Shown: positions 1 through 8,924, numbered from the stretch's first letter. The stretch is 64,000 nt of DNA from Acidimangrovimonas sediminis (GCF_002871005.1 NZ_PHSN01000006.1:62001-126000), one strand, 5' to 3'. The notes: generated by a model from the sequence alone, not told the origin. Made by a program: numbers and translations.

Positions 1-1151
1 GTGTTGCCCACCAGTTTCGGCGCCATCTTGGCGATGTTCGTCTCGACCTTCTCGCGGATCGCGCCGGTCCAGGTGGCGGGCGGCGGGGTCCAGTCCGGGC
101 CCACGCCCTTCAGCATTTCGGCAACGACAGAGCCGATATCGCCCACCACGGGGGCCGCGATCTCGATGTTGCTGTCCATCTCGCGGGGCTCGATATCGAC
201 CTGGATGAACTTCTTCGAACCGGGCGCGCCCCATTGCTTGCCCTTGCCGTGCGACAGCAGCCAGTTCAGCCGGGCACCCAGCAGCAGCACGACATCGGCC
301 TCTTTCAGCACCAGCGACCGGGCGGCGCCGGCGGATTGCGGGTGGTCGTCGGGAAGAAGGCCCTTGGCCATGCTCATCGGCAGGTAGGGGATCCCGGTCT
401 TCTCGATCAGGGCGCGGATGTCATCGTCGGCCTGCGCGTAGGCCGCACCCTTGCCAAGGATGATCAGGGGCTTCTCGGCGCCCTTCAGCAGGTCGAGCGC
501 ACGGGTGATGGCATCAGGCGCGGGCAGTTGTTTTGGCGCCGGGTCGATCACCTTGACCAGCGAAGCCTGGCCCTCCGCCGCGTCGATCACCTGGCTGAAA
601 AGCTTCGCCGGCAGGTCAAGATAGACACCGCCGGGACGGCCCGAGACGGCGGCGCGGATGGCGCGCGCCACGGCAATGCCGATATCTTCGGCGTGAAGCA
701 CCCGGTAGGCGGCCTTGCAAAGCGGCTTGGCAATCGCCAGCTGGTCCATCTCCTCATAGTCGCCCTGCTGAAGATCGACGATCTCACGCTCGGACGAGCC
801 GGAGATCAGGATCATGGGAAAGCAGTTCGTGGTAGCGTTGGCCAACGCGGTGAGGCCGTTCAGAAAGCCGGGGGCAGACACCGTCAGGCAGACGCCCGGT
901 TTCTGCGTCAGGTAACCGGCCAGTGCGGCGGCGTTGCCGGCGTTCTGTTCGTGGCGGAACGAAATGACGCGCATCCCCTCGGCCTGCGCGAGGCGGCCAA
1001 GATCGGTGATCGGGATTCCGGGGACACCGTAGATCGTGGTGATGTCGTTCAGCTTCAGCGCGTCGATCACGAGGTGGAAGCCGTCGGTCAGCTCCTGCTG
1101 GGCGTCCGCCTCTGCCTTGTTCCCTTCGAGAACCGAGCCCGTCACATTCAT
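1..1151 (-). CDS. oxc: Oxalyl-CoA decarboxylase (3' end cut by window edge)
   Basis: Thiamine-diphosphate enzyme that decarboxylates oxalyl-CoA to formyl-CoA, the energy-yielding step of oxalate catabolism in the cytoplasm. Reading the minus strand from the ATG at 1151 gives 383 codons without a stop up to the window edge, so roughly two thirds of a normal protein of about 570 residues is present. The N-terminal pyrimidine-binding domain is clear: [12 protein letters not shown], then [12 protein letters not shown] with the ThDP-activating Glu near residue 68, then [19 protein letters not shown] and [20 protein letters not shown], all closely matching characterised Oxc proteins. The central domain follows ([17 protein letters not shown]). 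A GGGAGAG ribosome-binding site precedes the start. It is the partner of frc at 2433-3683 and lies behind a candidate GntR operator. Confidence 0.95.
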   Translation of the reverse strand, partial: MNVTGSVLEGNKAEADAQQELTDGFHLVIDALKLNDITTIYGVPGIPITDLGRLAQAEGMRVISFRHEQNAGNAAALAGYLTQKPGVCLTVSAPGFLNGLTALANATTNCFPMILISGSSEREIVDLQQGDYEEMDQLAIAKPLCKAAYRVLHAEDIGIAVARAIRAAVSGRPGGVYLDLPAKLFSQVIDAAEGQASLVKVIDPAPKQLPAPDAITRALDLLKGAEKPLIILGKGAAYAQADDDIRALIEKTGIPYLPMSMAKGLLPDDHPQSAGAARSLVLKEADVVLLLGARLNWLLSHGKGKQWGAPGSKKFIQVDIEPREMDSNIEIAAPVVGDIGSVVAEMLKGVGPDWTPPPATWTGAIREKVETNIAKMAPKLVGN

Positions 1152-1299
1152 CTCTCTCTCCCTTGGCCTTGCTGAAGTTTTGCCGGCGCGGCGCGCCCGG
1201 TGCCCGCGGCGAACCGGCTGGGCGGTGCGGCGGGCGGTTCGACATGGTTCGGCGACCCTCCCGATCCGCCGGATGCATGGCATGGCGCCTCTTTGCATC

Positions 1300-1309
1300 T
1301 GGCATACCA
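1300..1309. promoter_or_regulatory. Candidate GntR operator upstream of oxc
   Basis: TGGCATACCA, a near-palindrome about 150 bp upstream of the oxc start. The same core occurs at 4277-4290 and 4741-4750, before the other two transcription units of the oxalate cluster. GntR/FCD regulators typically bind short palindromes of this kind, so control by the adjacent regulator (1471-2205) is inferred. Confidence 0.55.
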
Positions 1310-1390
1310 TACACCATGGGCAAGACCTGTCAATCTGGTTCCCGGCCAGCTTTGGGACGTTTCAGGCCAGTTGCGGGGCGCCGGAACGCA

Positions 1391-1420
1391 AGGGGCCGGA
1401 CACCCGAGTGCCCGGCCCCT
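1391..1420 (-). terminator. Hairpin after the oxalate GntR gene
   Basis: AGGGGCCGG and CCGGCCCCT form a GC-rich stem about 50 bp past the stop of the GntR gene on the minus strand. The following bases are only weakly T-rich, so termination may be partial or Rho-assisted. Confidence 0.45.
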
Positions 1421-1470
1421 TCATCGCGCTGGTGTCCCCTTACGACGGATCGTCAGGGGGGATCATCCGT

Positions 1471-2205
1471 TCAGTCGAAGATCCCTTCGCTGTGCTTCTC
1501 GACATAGTCGGCAAGCCCCAGCGTGTGGTCTCGGCAAAGCGCCTCGGCCCGGGTCACGTCGCGTGCCTCCAGCGCCTCGATGATGGCGAGGTGATCCTTG
1601 ATGGATTGCGTCGCGCGGTCGCCACGGCCGATCGTCAATTGACGGATCCCGCGCACATGCATCAGGATGTTCTCGGTCATCTCGCGCAGCAGGTCCGAAC
1701 CGGTCAGCTCGATGATCCGCTGGTGAAAGCGGATGTTCGCCACGGAATATTCCGACAGGTTGTCGGCGGGCCGGTGGCTTTCATGGAAGGTGTTGAACAA
1801 TTCCCGCAGGCCGGCGATTGCCTCGTCGCTGGCATTCAGCGCCACCAGCCGCGCCGCCATCGCCTCCAGCGCGGCCCAGGCCTGGATCATCTCGATCACT
1901 TCACGCTTGGTCTTGCGCAGAACGATGATTCCCCGGCGCGGCACGGTCCGCACGAAGCCCTGCTGTTCCAGCATGGCGATCGCCTCGCGGATCGGGGTCC
2001 GGCTGACGGCCAGCTTTTCGGAAAGCTGGCGCTCGTCGAGCCACGTTTCCTCTTCCTTGCCGTAGATATCCATATTGATAATGGCATGGCGCAACGTCTC
2101 GTAGACCCGGGTCTTGAACGTCGGCTCGGGCGCGAAAGGCCGCAGGACGAGATCAGGCGTGGCCTGCTCGGCCACCGGCCACCTGTTGCGCGTCGGCGTG
2201 GGCAC
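1471..2205 (-). CDS. GntR-family (FCD) transcriptional regulator of the oxalate cluster
   Basis: A 244-residue DNA-binding regulator. The N-terminal winged helix occupies about residues 30-95 (VYETLRHAIINMDI ... LSEKLAVSRTPIREAIAMLEQQGFV ... RRGIIVL), and an all-helical FCD effector domain follows, with the FHQRIIELTGS metal-binding signature near residue 160. The start is GTG at 2205, chosen because GAGGAG lies just upstream. It sits between frc and oxc on the same strand, so its likely ligand is oxalate, oxalyl-CoA or formyl-CoA, though this cannot be read from sequence. Repeated TGGCAT(A/G)CCA palindromes in the three cluster promoters are its probable operators. Confidence 0.88.
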   Translation of the reverse strand: MPTPTRNRWPVAEQATPDLVLRPFAPEPTFKTRVYETLRHAIINMDIYGKEEETWLDERQLSEKLAVSRTPIREAIAMLEQQGFVRTVPRRGIIVLRKTKREVIEMIQAWAALEAMAARLVALNASDEAIAGLRELFNTFHESHRPADNLSEYSVANIRFHQRIIELTGSDLLREMTENILMHVRGIRQLTIGRGDRATQSIKDHLAIIEALEARDVTRAEALCRDHTLGLADYVEKHSEGIFD

Positions 2206-2349
2206 GTGGCAGTCTCCTCAAATGGCGCTGGCATTCCTCATGCCAATAGCGCATCCGGACGGCCTTTCCAAGGTTCCACGGCCCGTGGGCACGCGCGGCG
2301 AGGCTTTCGGCCCACGGTGTGGGCGATCCGGGCCGCCTTGCCCGAAATT

Positions 2350-2382
2350 GTCCCGGGGTCCGGACGGTCCGGATCCCGGGAC
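2350..2382 (-). terminator. Strong hairpin after frc
   Basis: GTCCCGGGGTCCGGA pairs with TCCGGATCCCGGGAC across a 3-nt loop, with one mismatch. It lies between the frc stop (2433) and the GntR start (2205) on the minus strand. The tail on that strand (AATTTC) is short, so it may be a partial terminator that sets GntR expression below frc. Confidence 0.5.
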
Positions 2383-2432
2383 AGACGGCGCCCACGGCCT
2401 GCAGGGAAGCTGCCGCGCGCGCCGGAGGGACT

Positions 2433-3683
2433 TCAGACCGCCTGTGCGGCGTGCATCTCTGCAATCTGGTCGGCCGAGTAGCCCAGCCCGGTCAGCACCT
2501 CGTCGGTATGCTCCCCGAGCAGCGGCGAGGCGGTGATTTCCACCGACAGACCCGAGAACTTGATCGGGCTGCCGACGGTCAGGTACTTGCCCAGCTTGGG
2601 ATGCGGCACCTCGACGATGGAGCCGCTCTTGCGCAGAGACTCGTCCGCCGCGATCTCCTTCATGGACAGAACCGGGGCGCAGGGGATGTCGAACTTGCGC
2701 AGGATGTCGACCGCTTCGTACTTGGTCTTGTCCGAAAGCCATTCCTCGATCGTCGAGAAGATGTCGAAGATCTTGTCCTGGCGCGCCCGGGCGGTGGTGT
2801 ATTCCGGGTCGGTCTTCCATTCGGGCTTGCCGATGGCGTCGCAGATCGGCTCCCACGCGTGGCCCTGGATGGTGAAGTAGATGTAGGCGTTCGGATCCGA
2901 CTGCCAGCCCTTGCACTTCAGCACCCAGCCCGGCTGACCGCCGCCACCCGCGTTGCCGCCGCGCGGCACCACATCCGTGAATTCGCCGTGCGGATACTGC
3001 GGATATTCCTCGAGGTACCCCAGCGCATCGAGGCGCTGCTGATCGCGGAGCTTCACGCGGCACAGGTTCAGCACGCTGTCCTGCATCGACACCGCAACCC
3101 GCTGGCCCTCGCCCGTCTGGTTGCGCTGCACCAGCGCGGTCAGGATGCCGATGGCAAGGTGCATGCCGGTGTTGCTGTCACCCAGCGCCGCACCGGTCAC
3201 CAGCGGCGGGCCATCCCAGAAACCGGTGGTCGACGCGGCGCCGCCCGCGCATTGCGCGACGTTCTCGTAGACCTTCAGATCCTGGTAGTGGTGGCCGTCC
3301 GAGAACCCCTTGACCGAGGCGACGATCATGCCCGGGTTCAGCTCGTGGATATGTTCCCAGCTGAAGCCCATCCGGTCCAGCGCGCCGGGGCCGAAGTTCT
3401 CAACCAGAACGTCGGATTCCTTGATCAGCTTGGTCAGAACCTCCTTGCCCGCCTCTGTCTTGGTGTTGAGCGTGAGCGAGCGCTTGTTGGAGTTCAGCAT
3501 GGTGAAGTAGAGCGCGTCGGCATCCTCGACATGGCGCAGCTGGCTGCGGGTCACGTCACCCGCACCCGGGCGTTCGACCTTGATGACGTCGGCGCCGAAC
3601 CAGGCCAACATCTGGGTGCAGGCAGGGCCCGCCTGCACATGCGTGAAGTCGATGATCTTGATGCCTTCTAGTGGTTTGCCCAT
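2433..3683 (-). CDS. frc: Formyl-CoA:oxalate CoA-transferase
   Basis: Family III CoA-transferase that moves CoA from formyl-CoA to oxalate, making the oxalyl-CoA used by Oxc and releasing formate. The 416-residue length matches the family. The catalytic aspartate falls at residue 169 in [13 protein letters not shown], the position known from the Oxalobacter enzyme, and the glycine-rich active-site loop GGGGQPG is at about 246-252. The N-terminus ([20 protein letters not shown]) and [13 protein letters not shown] are hallmark CoA-binding segments. It is transcribed after the small PAS protein at 3747-4190, 63 bp upstream, and probably shares its promoter. Together with oxc and oxlT it forms a complete oxalate-to-formate cycle. 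Confidence 0.96.
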   Translation of the reverse strand: MGKPLEGIKIIDFTHVQAGPACTQMLAWFGADVIKVERPGAGDVTRSQLRHVEDADALYFTMLNSNKRSLTLNTKTEAGKEVLTKLIKESDVLVENFGPGALDRMGFSWEHIHELNPGMIVASVKGFSDGHHYQDLKVYENVAQCAGGAASTTGFWDGPPLVTGAALGDSNTGMHLAIGILTALVQRNQTGEGQRVAVSMQDSVLNLCRVKLRDQQRLDALGYLEEYPQYPHGEFTDVVPRGGNAGGGGQPGWVLKCKGWQSDPNAYIYFTIQGHAWEPICDAIGKPEWKTDPEYTTARARQDKIFDIFSTIEEWLSDKTKYEAVDILRKFDIPCAPVLSMKEIAADESLRKSGSIVEVPHPKLGKYLTVGSPIKFSGLSVEITASPLLGEHTDEVLTGLGYSADQIAEMHAAQAV

Positions 3684-3746
3684 CTCGGATTTCTCCCTCT
3701 CCTCAAAGTGAGCTCCGGGGCGCGGACCGTCCGGCCCCGGATGTCG

Positions 3747-4190
3747 TCAAATCTCGGCGCCTGCGGCCTGCGCCTCCTCCAGCTTCCGCAGCTTGTCCTT
3801 CAGCGCGCGCTCGGCGTGCCAGCGTTCGGTCTCGTCCCGGATCACGGCGACGATCTGCTCGGGCCGGCCCTCGGCGTCGAAAAGCAGCGACACCGTGAAG
3901 GCGATCGACAGCGTGTGTCCCTCGCGGTGCAGCGCCGGCACGCGGAGCAGCGTGTCGCCGTAGCGCGTCTCGCCCGTTTCCATGGTCACGCGGTAGCCGG
4001 CCCAATGGCGCGGGCGGAACCGCTCCGGCGTGATGAGGTCGAGCGTGTCCCCCAGCGCCTCATCCTCGGTGAAGCCGAAGAGCCGCGTCGCCGCCGCGTT
4101 CCACAGGACGATCCGGCCCTCGGCGTCGGAGACGACGATCGCGTCCGCCGCGCCGTCGACAAGTTGCCGGGTGTCCACAGTGCCGCTCAT
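3747..4190 (-). CDS. Single-PAS-domain protein of the oxalate operon
   Basis: A 147-residue soluble protein that is essentially one PAS domain (about residues 8-125: ADAIVVSDAEGRIVLWN, ATRLFGFTEDEALG, then a PAC-like segment ending VIRDETERWHAE) and a short charged C-terminal helix. No kinase, cyclase or DNA-binding domain follows, so any signal would have to pass to a separate partner. It is the first gene of the frc transcription unit, directly after the promoter region with a candidate GntR operator. A sensing or protein-interaction role tied to oxalate use is inferred from position; the ligand is unknown. Confidence 0.75.
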   Translation of the reverse strand: MSGTVDTRQLVDGAADAIVVSDAEGRIVLWNAAATRLFGFTEDEALGDTLDLITPERFRPRHWAGYRVTMETGETRYGDTLLRVPALHREGHTLSIAFTVSLLFDAEGRPEQIVAVIRDETERWHAERALKDKLRKLEEAQAAGAEI

Positions 4191-4276
4191 CGCCCGCGCT
4201 CTCCCTATGCGTGTGCTTTGTGTCTGGTGGCCCGGCGCTCCCCACGCCGTTTCGCTACCATCTCGCGTCTATGGCA

Positions 4277-4290
4277 TCTGGCATGCCAGA
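4277..4290. promoter_or_regulatory. Candidate GntR operator, PAS/frc promoter
   Basis: TCTGGCATGCCAGA is a perfect 14-bp palindrome, 87 bp upstream of the PAS gene start. Its core matches the sites at 1300-1309 and 4741-4750, which is best explained by one dimeric regulator serving the whole oxalate cluster. Confidence 0.65.
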
Positions 4291-4740
4291 GAATGGGATG
4301 TCAAGTTATTCGATCGCGCTCTCGGCGACGTGACGGATATACGTCTGCTCGACCCAGGCCGGTGTGGTCCTCGCGATGCCAGAAGCGCTGTGGCAATTGG
4401 TGCGAATCACCTTGCTTGACGGCATTCGCCCGATCGTACGGTTGTTTCCGCGCACGCGTAGGCGCGTGCACGGGCACCCAGGCGCGCGAGGCCAATAAAA
4501 CTTGGGTTTCCGGCGCTTTGTCGTCCGATTTTTGCGCTGTTTTGCCACATTGAGAATTTCGATTACGCTGTGATTCGAGAGGAGGTCCAACGTCGGCAGT
4601 TGTTGTTTCGGACGAATGCGTTAGCGCCACCGGCCACCGCATTTCGACAGACTTCGCGAACGTCTGGATCCCTGCTTTGCTTGCCCGGTGCCGGGCCCGA
4701 CAGGGAGGTCGGAGAAAGAAAAAATCGTTTACAACGCCTC

Positions 4741-4750
4741 TGGCATACCA
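4741..4750. promoter_or_regulatory. Candidate GntR operator, oxlT promoter
   Basis: TGGCATACCA, 58 bp upstream of the oxlT start codon, identical to the site before oxc. Its place close to the start fits a repressor site overlapping the promoter or leader, but no clear -35/-10 pair could be assigned. Confidence 0.6.
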
Positions 4751-4807
4751 AATACTTTACGCCAGCAGATCTGCCGCAACGCACCGGCACTCGGGAGGAG
4801 AGTCCAA

Positions 4808-6124
4808 ATGTCTACAACCGCGCCGCGCGCGGCCGATAGGAAATCGGCCAACCGCTGGATGCAGCTGACCCTGGGGGTCATCTGCATGATCCTGATCGCC
4901 AACCTGCAATACGGCTGGACGTTGTTCGTCCATCCCATGGCCAAGGCCACCGGCTGGGACGTGGCCGCGATTCAGGTGGCCTTCAGCATCTTCGTCGCCC
5001 TCGAGACCTGGCTGACGCCGGTCGAGGGCTGGATCGCCGACACCCTTGGCCCCGATGTCGGCCCGCGGGTCGTGATTGGCGTCGGCGGGCTGTTCGTCGG
5101 CCTCGGCTGGATCGTCAATTCCTATGCCGGCTCGCTCGGCATGCTCTATTTCGGCGCCGTCCTCTCGGGGATCGGCGGCGGCGCGGTCTATGCGACCTGC
5201 GTCGGAAACGCCGTGAAATGGTTTCCCGACCGCCGCGGCCTTGCCGTCGGCCTGACCGCCGCCGGGTTCGGCGCGGGGTCCGTTCTCACGGTCATTCCGA
5301 TCCGCATGATGATCGCCTCGGCGGGCTACGCCGATACGTTCTTCTGGTTTGGCCTGATCCAGGGCGCGATCATCGTGGCGCTGTCGTCGGTCATGCGCTT
5401 CCCGCATCCGGGCGAGGTACCGGAGGTCACCGCCAGCAAGATCCCGCAGAACAGCCTCAGCATGACTCCGAAGGAGATGCTGAAGACCCCGGTCTTCTGG
5501 CTGCTCTACCTCATGTTCGTGATGATCTCGGCCGGCGGGCTCATGGCGACGGCGCAGATCGCGCTGATCGCGACCAGCTACCATGTCGCCGATAGCGTGC
5601 TCCTGTTCGGCGCGCCGACCCTGACGGTCGTGCTGATCGTCGACGGGCTTGCAAACGGCGGGGCGAGGCCGCTCTTCGGCTGGATCTCGGACAAGCTGGG
5701 ACGCGAAAACACGATGGCCGTCGCCTTCGGTCTTGGGGCGATCGCCTTCGGCCTGCTTGCCAATGTTGGCAGCAGCCCCTGGGCCTTCGTGATCTGCGCG
5801 GCGCTGATCTTCTTCACCTGGGGCGAGATCTTCAGCCTGTTCCCCTCGACCTGCACCGACAGCTTCGGCCAGGGCTACGCCACCACGAACGCCTGTTTCC
5901 TGTACACGGCCAAGGGGCTTTCGGCCTTCCTCGTGCCGCTGGCCAACGTGATCAAGACGGCGACGGGAAGCTGGCACATGGTCTTCGTGATCTCGGCGGC
6001 GATGTACGTGATCGTTGTGCTGCTTGCGCTCTTCGTGCTCAAGCCGATGCGCAAGTCGCTGATCGAGAACCGCAACAATCCGGCGGGCATGCCGCACGCC
6101 CACGCCGCCGCCGCGGCCGAATAA
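4808..6124 (+). CDS. oxlT: Oxalate:formate antiporter-type MFS transporter
   Basis: A 438-residue inner-membrane major facilitator transporter with about twelve hydrophobic segments. In this setting it most likely imports oxalate in exchange for the formate made by Frc/Oxc, which also helps generate proton motive force. OxlT-like features include the N-terminal MILIANLQYGWTLFVHPM, the loop after the second segment with PVEGWIADTLGP, and GGGAVYATCVGNAVKWFPDRRGLAVGL. The start at 4808 is chosen over upstream in-frame ATGs because GGGAGGAG lies just before it. It diverges from the PAS/frc operon and has a candidate GntR operator in its promoter. A different dicarboxylate substrate is possible but less likely given the neighbours. 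Confidence 0.88.
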   Translation: MSTTAPRAADRKSANRWMQLTLGVICMILIANLQYGWTLFVHPMAKATGWDVAAIQVAFSIFVALETWLTPVEGWIADTLGPDVGPRVVIGVGGLFVGLGWIVNSYAGSLGMLYFGAVLSGIGGGAVYATCVGNAVKWFPDRRGLAVGLTAAGFGAGSVLTVIPIRMMIASAGYADTFFWFGLIQGAIIVALSSVMRFPHPGEVPEVTASKIPQNSLSMTPKEMLKTPVFWLLYLMFVMISAGGLMATAQIALIATSYHVADSVLLFGAPTLTVVLIVDGLANGGARPLFGWISDKLGRENTMAVAFGLGAIAFGLLANVGSSPWAFVICAALIFFTWGEIFSLFPSTCTDSFGQGYATTNACFLYTAKGLSAFLVPLANVIKTATGSWHMVFVISAAMYVIVVLLALFVLKPMRKSLIENRNNPAGMPHAHAAAAAE

Positions 6125-6142
6125 GCCGCCGCGACGAACCAG

Positions 6143-6177
6143 GGACGCCCCGGACGATTGTCCCGGGCGTCCTTTTG
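6143..6177 (+). terminator. Rho-independent terminator of oxlT
   Basis: GGACGCCCCGGAC and GTCCCGGGCGTCC form a stem with a 4-nt loop and one mismatch, followed by TTTTGCTTT, directly after the oxlT stop. Confidence 0.8.
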
Positions 6178-6218
6178 CTTTCCGGGCCTATGATCTCATT
6201 TTCCGTGGAACAGAGACG

Positions 6219-6250
6219 AAAAAGCCCCGCGGACGGACCACGGGGCTTTT
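6219..6250 (-). terminator. Terminator of the galacturonate TRAP/udh operon
   Basis: AAAAAGCCCCG and CGGGGCTTTT form a stem about 24 bp past the udh stop. On the minus strand it ends in TTTTT. The A/T runs on both sides mean it could also back up oxlT termination from the other direction. Confidence 0.8.
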
Positions 6251-6273
6251 CATTTGGACCACGGATCAAAGCG

Positions 6274-7068
6274 TCACTTCTTGTGGATCGGCTCCACGCA
6301 GAATGCACCGCCCTGGTAGACCGCGGCCGGATCGTCGCGGGCCGGCAGGGGCTCGGCCGCCTCGACCTCGGCGCGGAAGGCCTCGGCGCTGTCTTGCGGA
6401 CGCCAGCCCAGCCAGCCGGCTTCGCCATTGTCCCACCAGCCGGCGGGGTTGTCAGAGGCGCCCCAGACGATCGGGCGGCCAAGGCGCGGCACCTCGAACA
6501 TCCGGGTGATCAGCCGGGCAAGATCGTCGTAGGACAGCCAGGTCGACAGCATCCGCCGGTTCGCAGGCTTGGGAAAGCTCGACCCGATCCGCAGGATCAG
6601 CGTCTCCTGTCCGAACTTGTCGTGATACATCGAGGCCAGCGCCTCACCATAGCATTTCGACACGCCATAGAGACTGTCTGGCCGCATCGGGTCCGAGGCG
6701 GTCAGCCGCTTGTCCTGCGGATGGAACCCCACCGTGTGGTTCGAACTGGCAAACAGAATGCGAGGATGGCCATGGGTACGCGCCGCCTCGTAGAGGTTGT
6801 AGAGGCCGATGATGTTGCCGTTCAGGATCTCGTCGAACGGACGCTCGACCGAGACGCCGCCGAAATGGACGATGCCGTCACACCCGGCAACCATCTCGTG
6901 CACGGCGGCCGCGTCGGCCAGGTCGCAGGTGACGACCTCTTCGTTCGCGCCGGCCTCGCCCACCGGCGCGATGTCGGCAAGGCGCAGGGTGTCGGCAAGC
7001 GGCGCCAGCCGGGACCGCATCGCACGGCCCAAACCGCCTGCGGCGCCGGTGATCAGAAGTCGTTTCAT
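6274..7068 (-). CDS. udh: Uronate (hexuronate) dehydrogenase
   Basis: NAD-dependent short-chain dehydrogenase that oxidises D-galacturonate or D-glucuronate to the aldarolactone, first step of the oxidative uronate pathway. The 264-residue protein has the Rossmann motif GAAGGLG at 8-14, the SSN active-site strand at 108-110 and the catalytic YGVSK with Tyr134 and Lys138, the numbering of the characterised Agrobacterium enzyme. The start at 7068 gives the normal family length; longer in-frame starts run into dctM. It lies 11 bp after dctM, last in the dctPQM-udh operon, and its lactone product feeds the isomerase and cycloisomerase encoded at 11842-13875. Confidence 0.92.
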   Translation of the reverse strand: MKRLLITGAAGGLGRAMRSRLAPLADTLRLADIAPVGEAGANEEVVTCDLADAAAVHEMVAGCDGIVHFGGVSVERPFDEILNGNIIGLYNLYEAARTHGHPRILFASSNHTVGFHPQDKRLTASDPMRPDSLYGVSKCYGEALASMYHDKFGQETLILRIGSSFPKPANRRMLSTWLSYDDLARLITRMFEVPRLGRPIVWGASDNPAGWWDNGEAGWLGWRPQDSAEAFRAEVEAAEPLPARDDPAAVYQGGAFCVEPIHKK

Positions 7069-7079
7069 CAGGGGTCCTT

Positions 7080-8354
7080 TCACAACAGGCTTGGCAGGAA
7101 CATGGAGAAGGCGGGCACATAGGTGACCAGCATCAGCGCCACGAACATCGCCAGGTAGAAGGGCCAGATCGTCCGCACTGCCTGGTCGATGCGGATCTTG
7201 CCCACCGCACAGCCGACGAACAGGCACGCGCCCACCGGCGGGGTGCAGAGGCCGAGGCCCAGGTTCATCATCATGATCACGCCGAACTGGATCGGGTCCA
7301 TCCCCAGATCGCGGACGACTGGCAGAAAGATCGGCGTGCAGATCAGGATCAGCGGCGCCATGTCCATGATCATGCCCAAGACCAGCAGGATCACGTTCAG
7401 CATCAGCAGGATGACGATCGGGTTCGACGAGATGTCGGTCAGCGAATTCGCCAACATGTCCGGCACCTGGTAGAGCGCCAGAAGATAGGCAAAGGCGTTG
7501 GCCGCGCCGACAAGGATCATCACCATCGAGGTGGTGCGCACCGCCGCCATGACGGCGTGACGGAACTTCTCCCACGTCAGTTCGCGGTAGACGACAAGTG
7601 TCACGACAAGGGCGTAGATCGCGCCGAAGGCCCCGCTTTCGGTCACGGTCATCACGCCCGACAGCACGCCGCCCACGATGATCACCGCGGTGAACAGGCC
7701 CGGCAGCGCGGCAATGAAGCTGATGCCCAGCGACTTGAAGCCCGGGAAGCTTTCGGCCGGATAGCCGCGTCGCACCGCGATCACATAGGCGGCGACGGCC
7801 AGGCACAGACACATCAGAACGCCCGGCAGGATGCCCGCAAAGAACAGCTTGGAGACGGAGACGCCCCCCGCCGCCACGGCGAACAGGATCATGTTGTGGC
7901 TGGGCGGAATGACGACGCCGGCGACCGAAGAGCTGACGGTGACGTTGACGGCATAGTCGGCCGCATAGCCCTCGCGCTTCATCACCGGGATCAGGATCGA
8001 CCCCAGCGCCGAGGTATCGGCCACCGCCGATCCCGAGATTCCGCCGAACAGCATCGACGAGAACACGCCGACGACACCCAGCCCGCCGCGCATCCAGCCG
8101 ACCGCGGCCGAGGACAGGCGCACGAGGCGATAGGCGATCCCGCCCTGCAGCATCAGCTCTCCCGCGAAGATGAAGAACGGTATCGCAAGCAGCGAATAGA
8201 CCGATACCCCCGAGACCACGCGCTGAAAGGCGAGGAACATCGGCAGCCCCTCGTACCAGAATCCGCAGATGGCCGAGAGCGCCAGGGCAAAGGCCACCGG
8301 GATGCCGACGAAGAGGCCGCCGAAGAAGACGACGAAGAGAATTGCCAGACCCAT
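7080..8354 (-). CDS. dctM: TRAP transporter large permease (DctM)
   Basis: Inner-membrane large subunit of a TRAP transporter, 424 residues with about 12 hydrophobic segments, the usual length. It carries out sodium-coupled import of a substrate delivered by the periplasmic DctP. Family-typical stretches include GGISGSAVADTSALGSILIP near residue 120, GVVIPPSHNMILFAVAAGG near 150 and the C-terminal GLGLCTPPVGACLFVGCAVG. It overlaps no gene but starts 1 bp after the end of the dctQ reading frame. Given udh, gci and kdgD around it, hexuronate is the likely substrate. Function may be lost because the DctQ partner has an internal stop. Confidence 0.92.
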   Translation of the reverse strand: MGLAILFVVFFGGLFVGIPVAFALALSAICGFWYEGLPMFLAFQRVVSGVSVYSLLAIPFFIFAGELMLQGGIAYRLVRLSSAAVGWMRGGLGVVGVFSSMLFGGISGSAVADTSALGSILIPVMKREGYAADYAVNVTVSSSVAGVVIPPSHNMILFAVAAGGVSVSKLFFAGILPGVLMCLCLAVAAYVIAVRRGYPAESFPGFKSLGISFIAALPGLFTAVIIVGGVLSGVMTVTESGAFGAIYALVVTLVVYRELTWEKFRHAVMAAVRTTSMVMILVGAANAFAYLLALYQVPDMLANSLTDISSNPIVILLMLNVILLVLGMIMDMAPLILICTPIFLPVVRDLGMDPIQFGVIMMMNLGLGLCTPPVGACLFVGCAVGKIRIDQAVRTIWPFYLAMFVALMLVTYVPAFSMFLPSLL

Positions 8355-8355
8355 G

Positions 8356-8862
8356 TCAGACCAGATCCTTGTGTCCCGCGGCCAGCGCGGCGAGGTGTTC
8401 GATCGAGAACAGCACCATCAGCACGCCGCAGATCGCGACCGGCAGATCGCGCCAGCCCTCGGCGATGCCCAGCATGGGGATGATGCGGTCGAGGCTGCTG
8501 ACTGTCAGTTCCCAGCCGTACTAGGCCATGAGGCCGCCGAGAAAGATCATCGCCACGTGGGTCAGGTAGGTCAGCGGAACACTGGCGGGGGTGGGCAGCG
8601 CATCGCGCATGAAATCGGTCGACAGGTGCAGTTTCTGCCGCACGCCGACCCCGGCCCCGAGAAAGGTGATCCAGACCACGAGAAGCAGGGACACCTGCTC
8701 GACCCAGGTCGGGGTGTTGTTCAGGACGTAGCGGCCGAAGACCAGCCAGCCGAAGATCGCGATCAGCACGACCATCATCACGCCCGAGACGATCACGATC
8801 AGCGCGGTCACGCCGTCGAGCAGCCGGGAAACCGGCCCGAGGGTCGGATAAGGTTTCAGCAT
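8356..8862 (-). pseudogene. dctQ: TRAP transporter small permease (DctQ) with in-frame amber stop
   Basis: Reading from the ATG at 8862 gives 113 residues with hydrophobic segments and the WVEQVSLLLVVWITFLGAGV region typical of DctQ, then TAG at 8521-8523. The same frame continues after that stop for 54 more codons (YGWELTVSSLDRIIPMLGI ... LAALAAGHKDLV) to a TGA at 8356-8358, right before dctM. The joined length, about 168 residues, is normal for DctQ, and the part after the stop contains the last membrane helix. A single CAG-to-TAG or TGG-to-TAG change explains it. The truncated protein would lack the last helix and the transporter may be dead, unless the stop is read through or is a sequencing error. 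Confidence 0.85.
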
Positions 8863-8884
8863 CTCACTCCCCGAAAATGAAAGT

Positions 8885-8910
8885 GCCCGGCCCCCTCCCC
8901 GGGGCCGGGC
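8885..8910 (-). terminator. Intra-operon hairpin between dctP and dctQ
   Basis: GCCCGGCCCC and GGGGCCGGGC form a perfect 10-bp stem with a 6-nt loop, followed on the minus strand by ACTTTCATTTTC. It lies between the dctP stop and the dctQ start. Such hairpins commonly let the binding protein be made in excess over the membrane subunits. Confidence 0.6.
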
Positions 8911-8924
8911 CAGGCGTTGCAGGC

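Larger units (their letters stand above)
4191..4807. other. Divergent promoter region between PAS/frc and oxlT
   Basis: A 617-bp stretch without a credible gene. It carries two of the three TGGCAT(A/G)CCA palindromes, one near each end, so it must hold the promoters for both directions. A GC-rich inverted repeat (around 4455-4480, GCGCACGCG / GCGCGTGC) lies in the middle; its role is unclear. Confidence 0.6.

Noticed and set aside
4455-4480. GC-rich inverted repeat as a terminator or small RNA
   Set aside because: It has no T-run and no neighbouring gene end on either strand; too little evidence to name it.
8521-8523. Pyrrolysine or programmed readthrough at the dctQ TAG
   Set aside because: No known pyrrolysine use in this protein family, and DctQ needs no special residue there. 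A point mutation is simpler.
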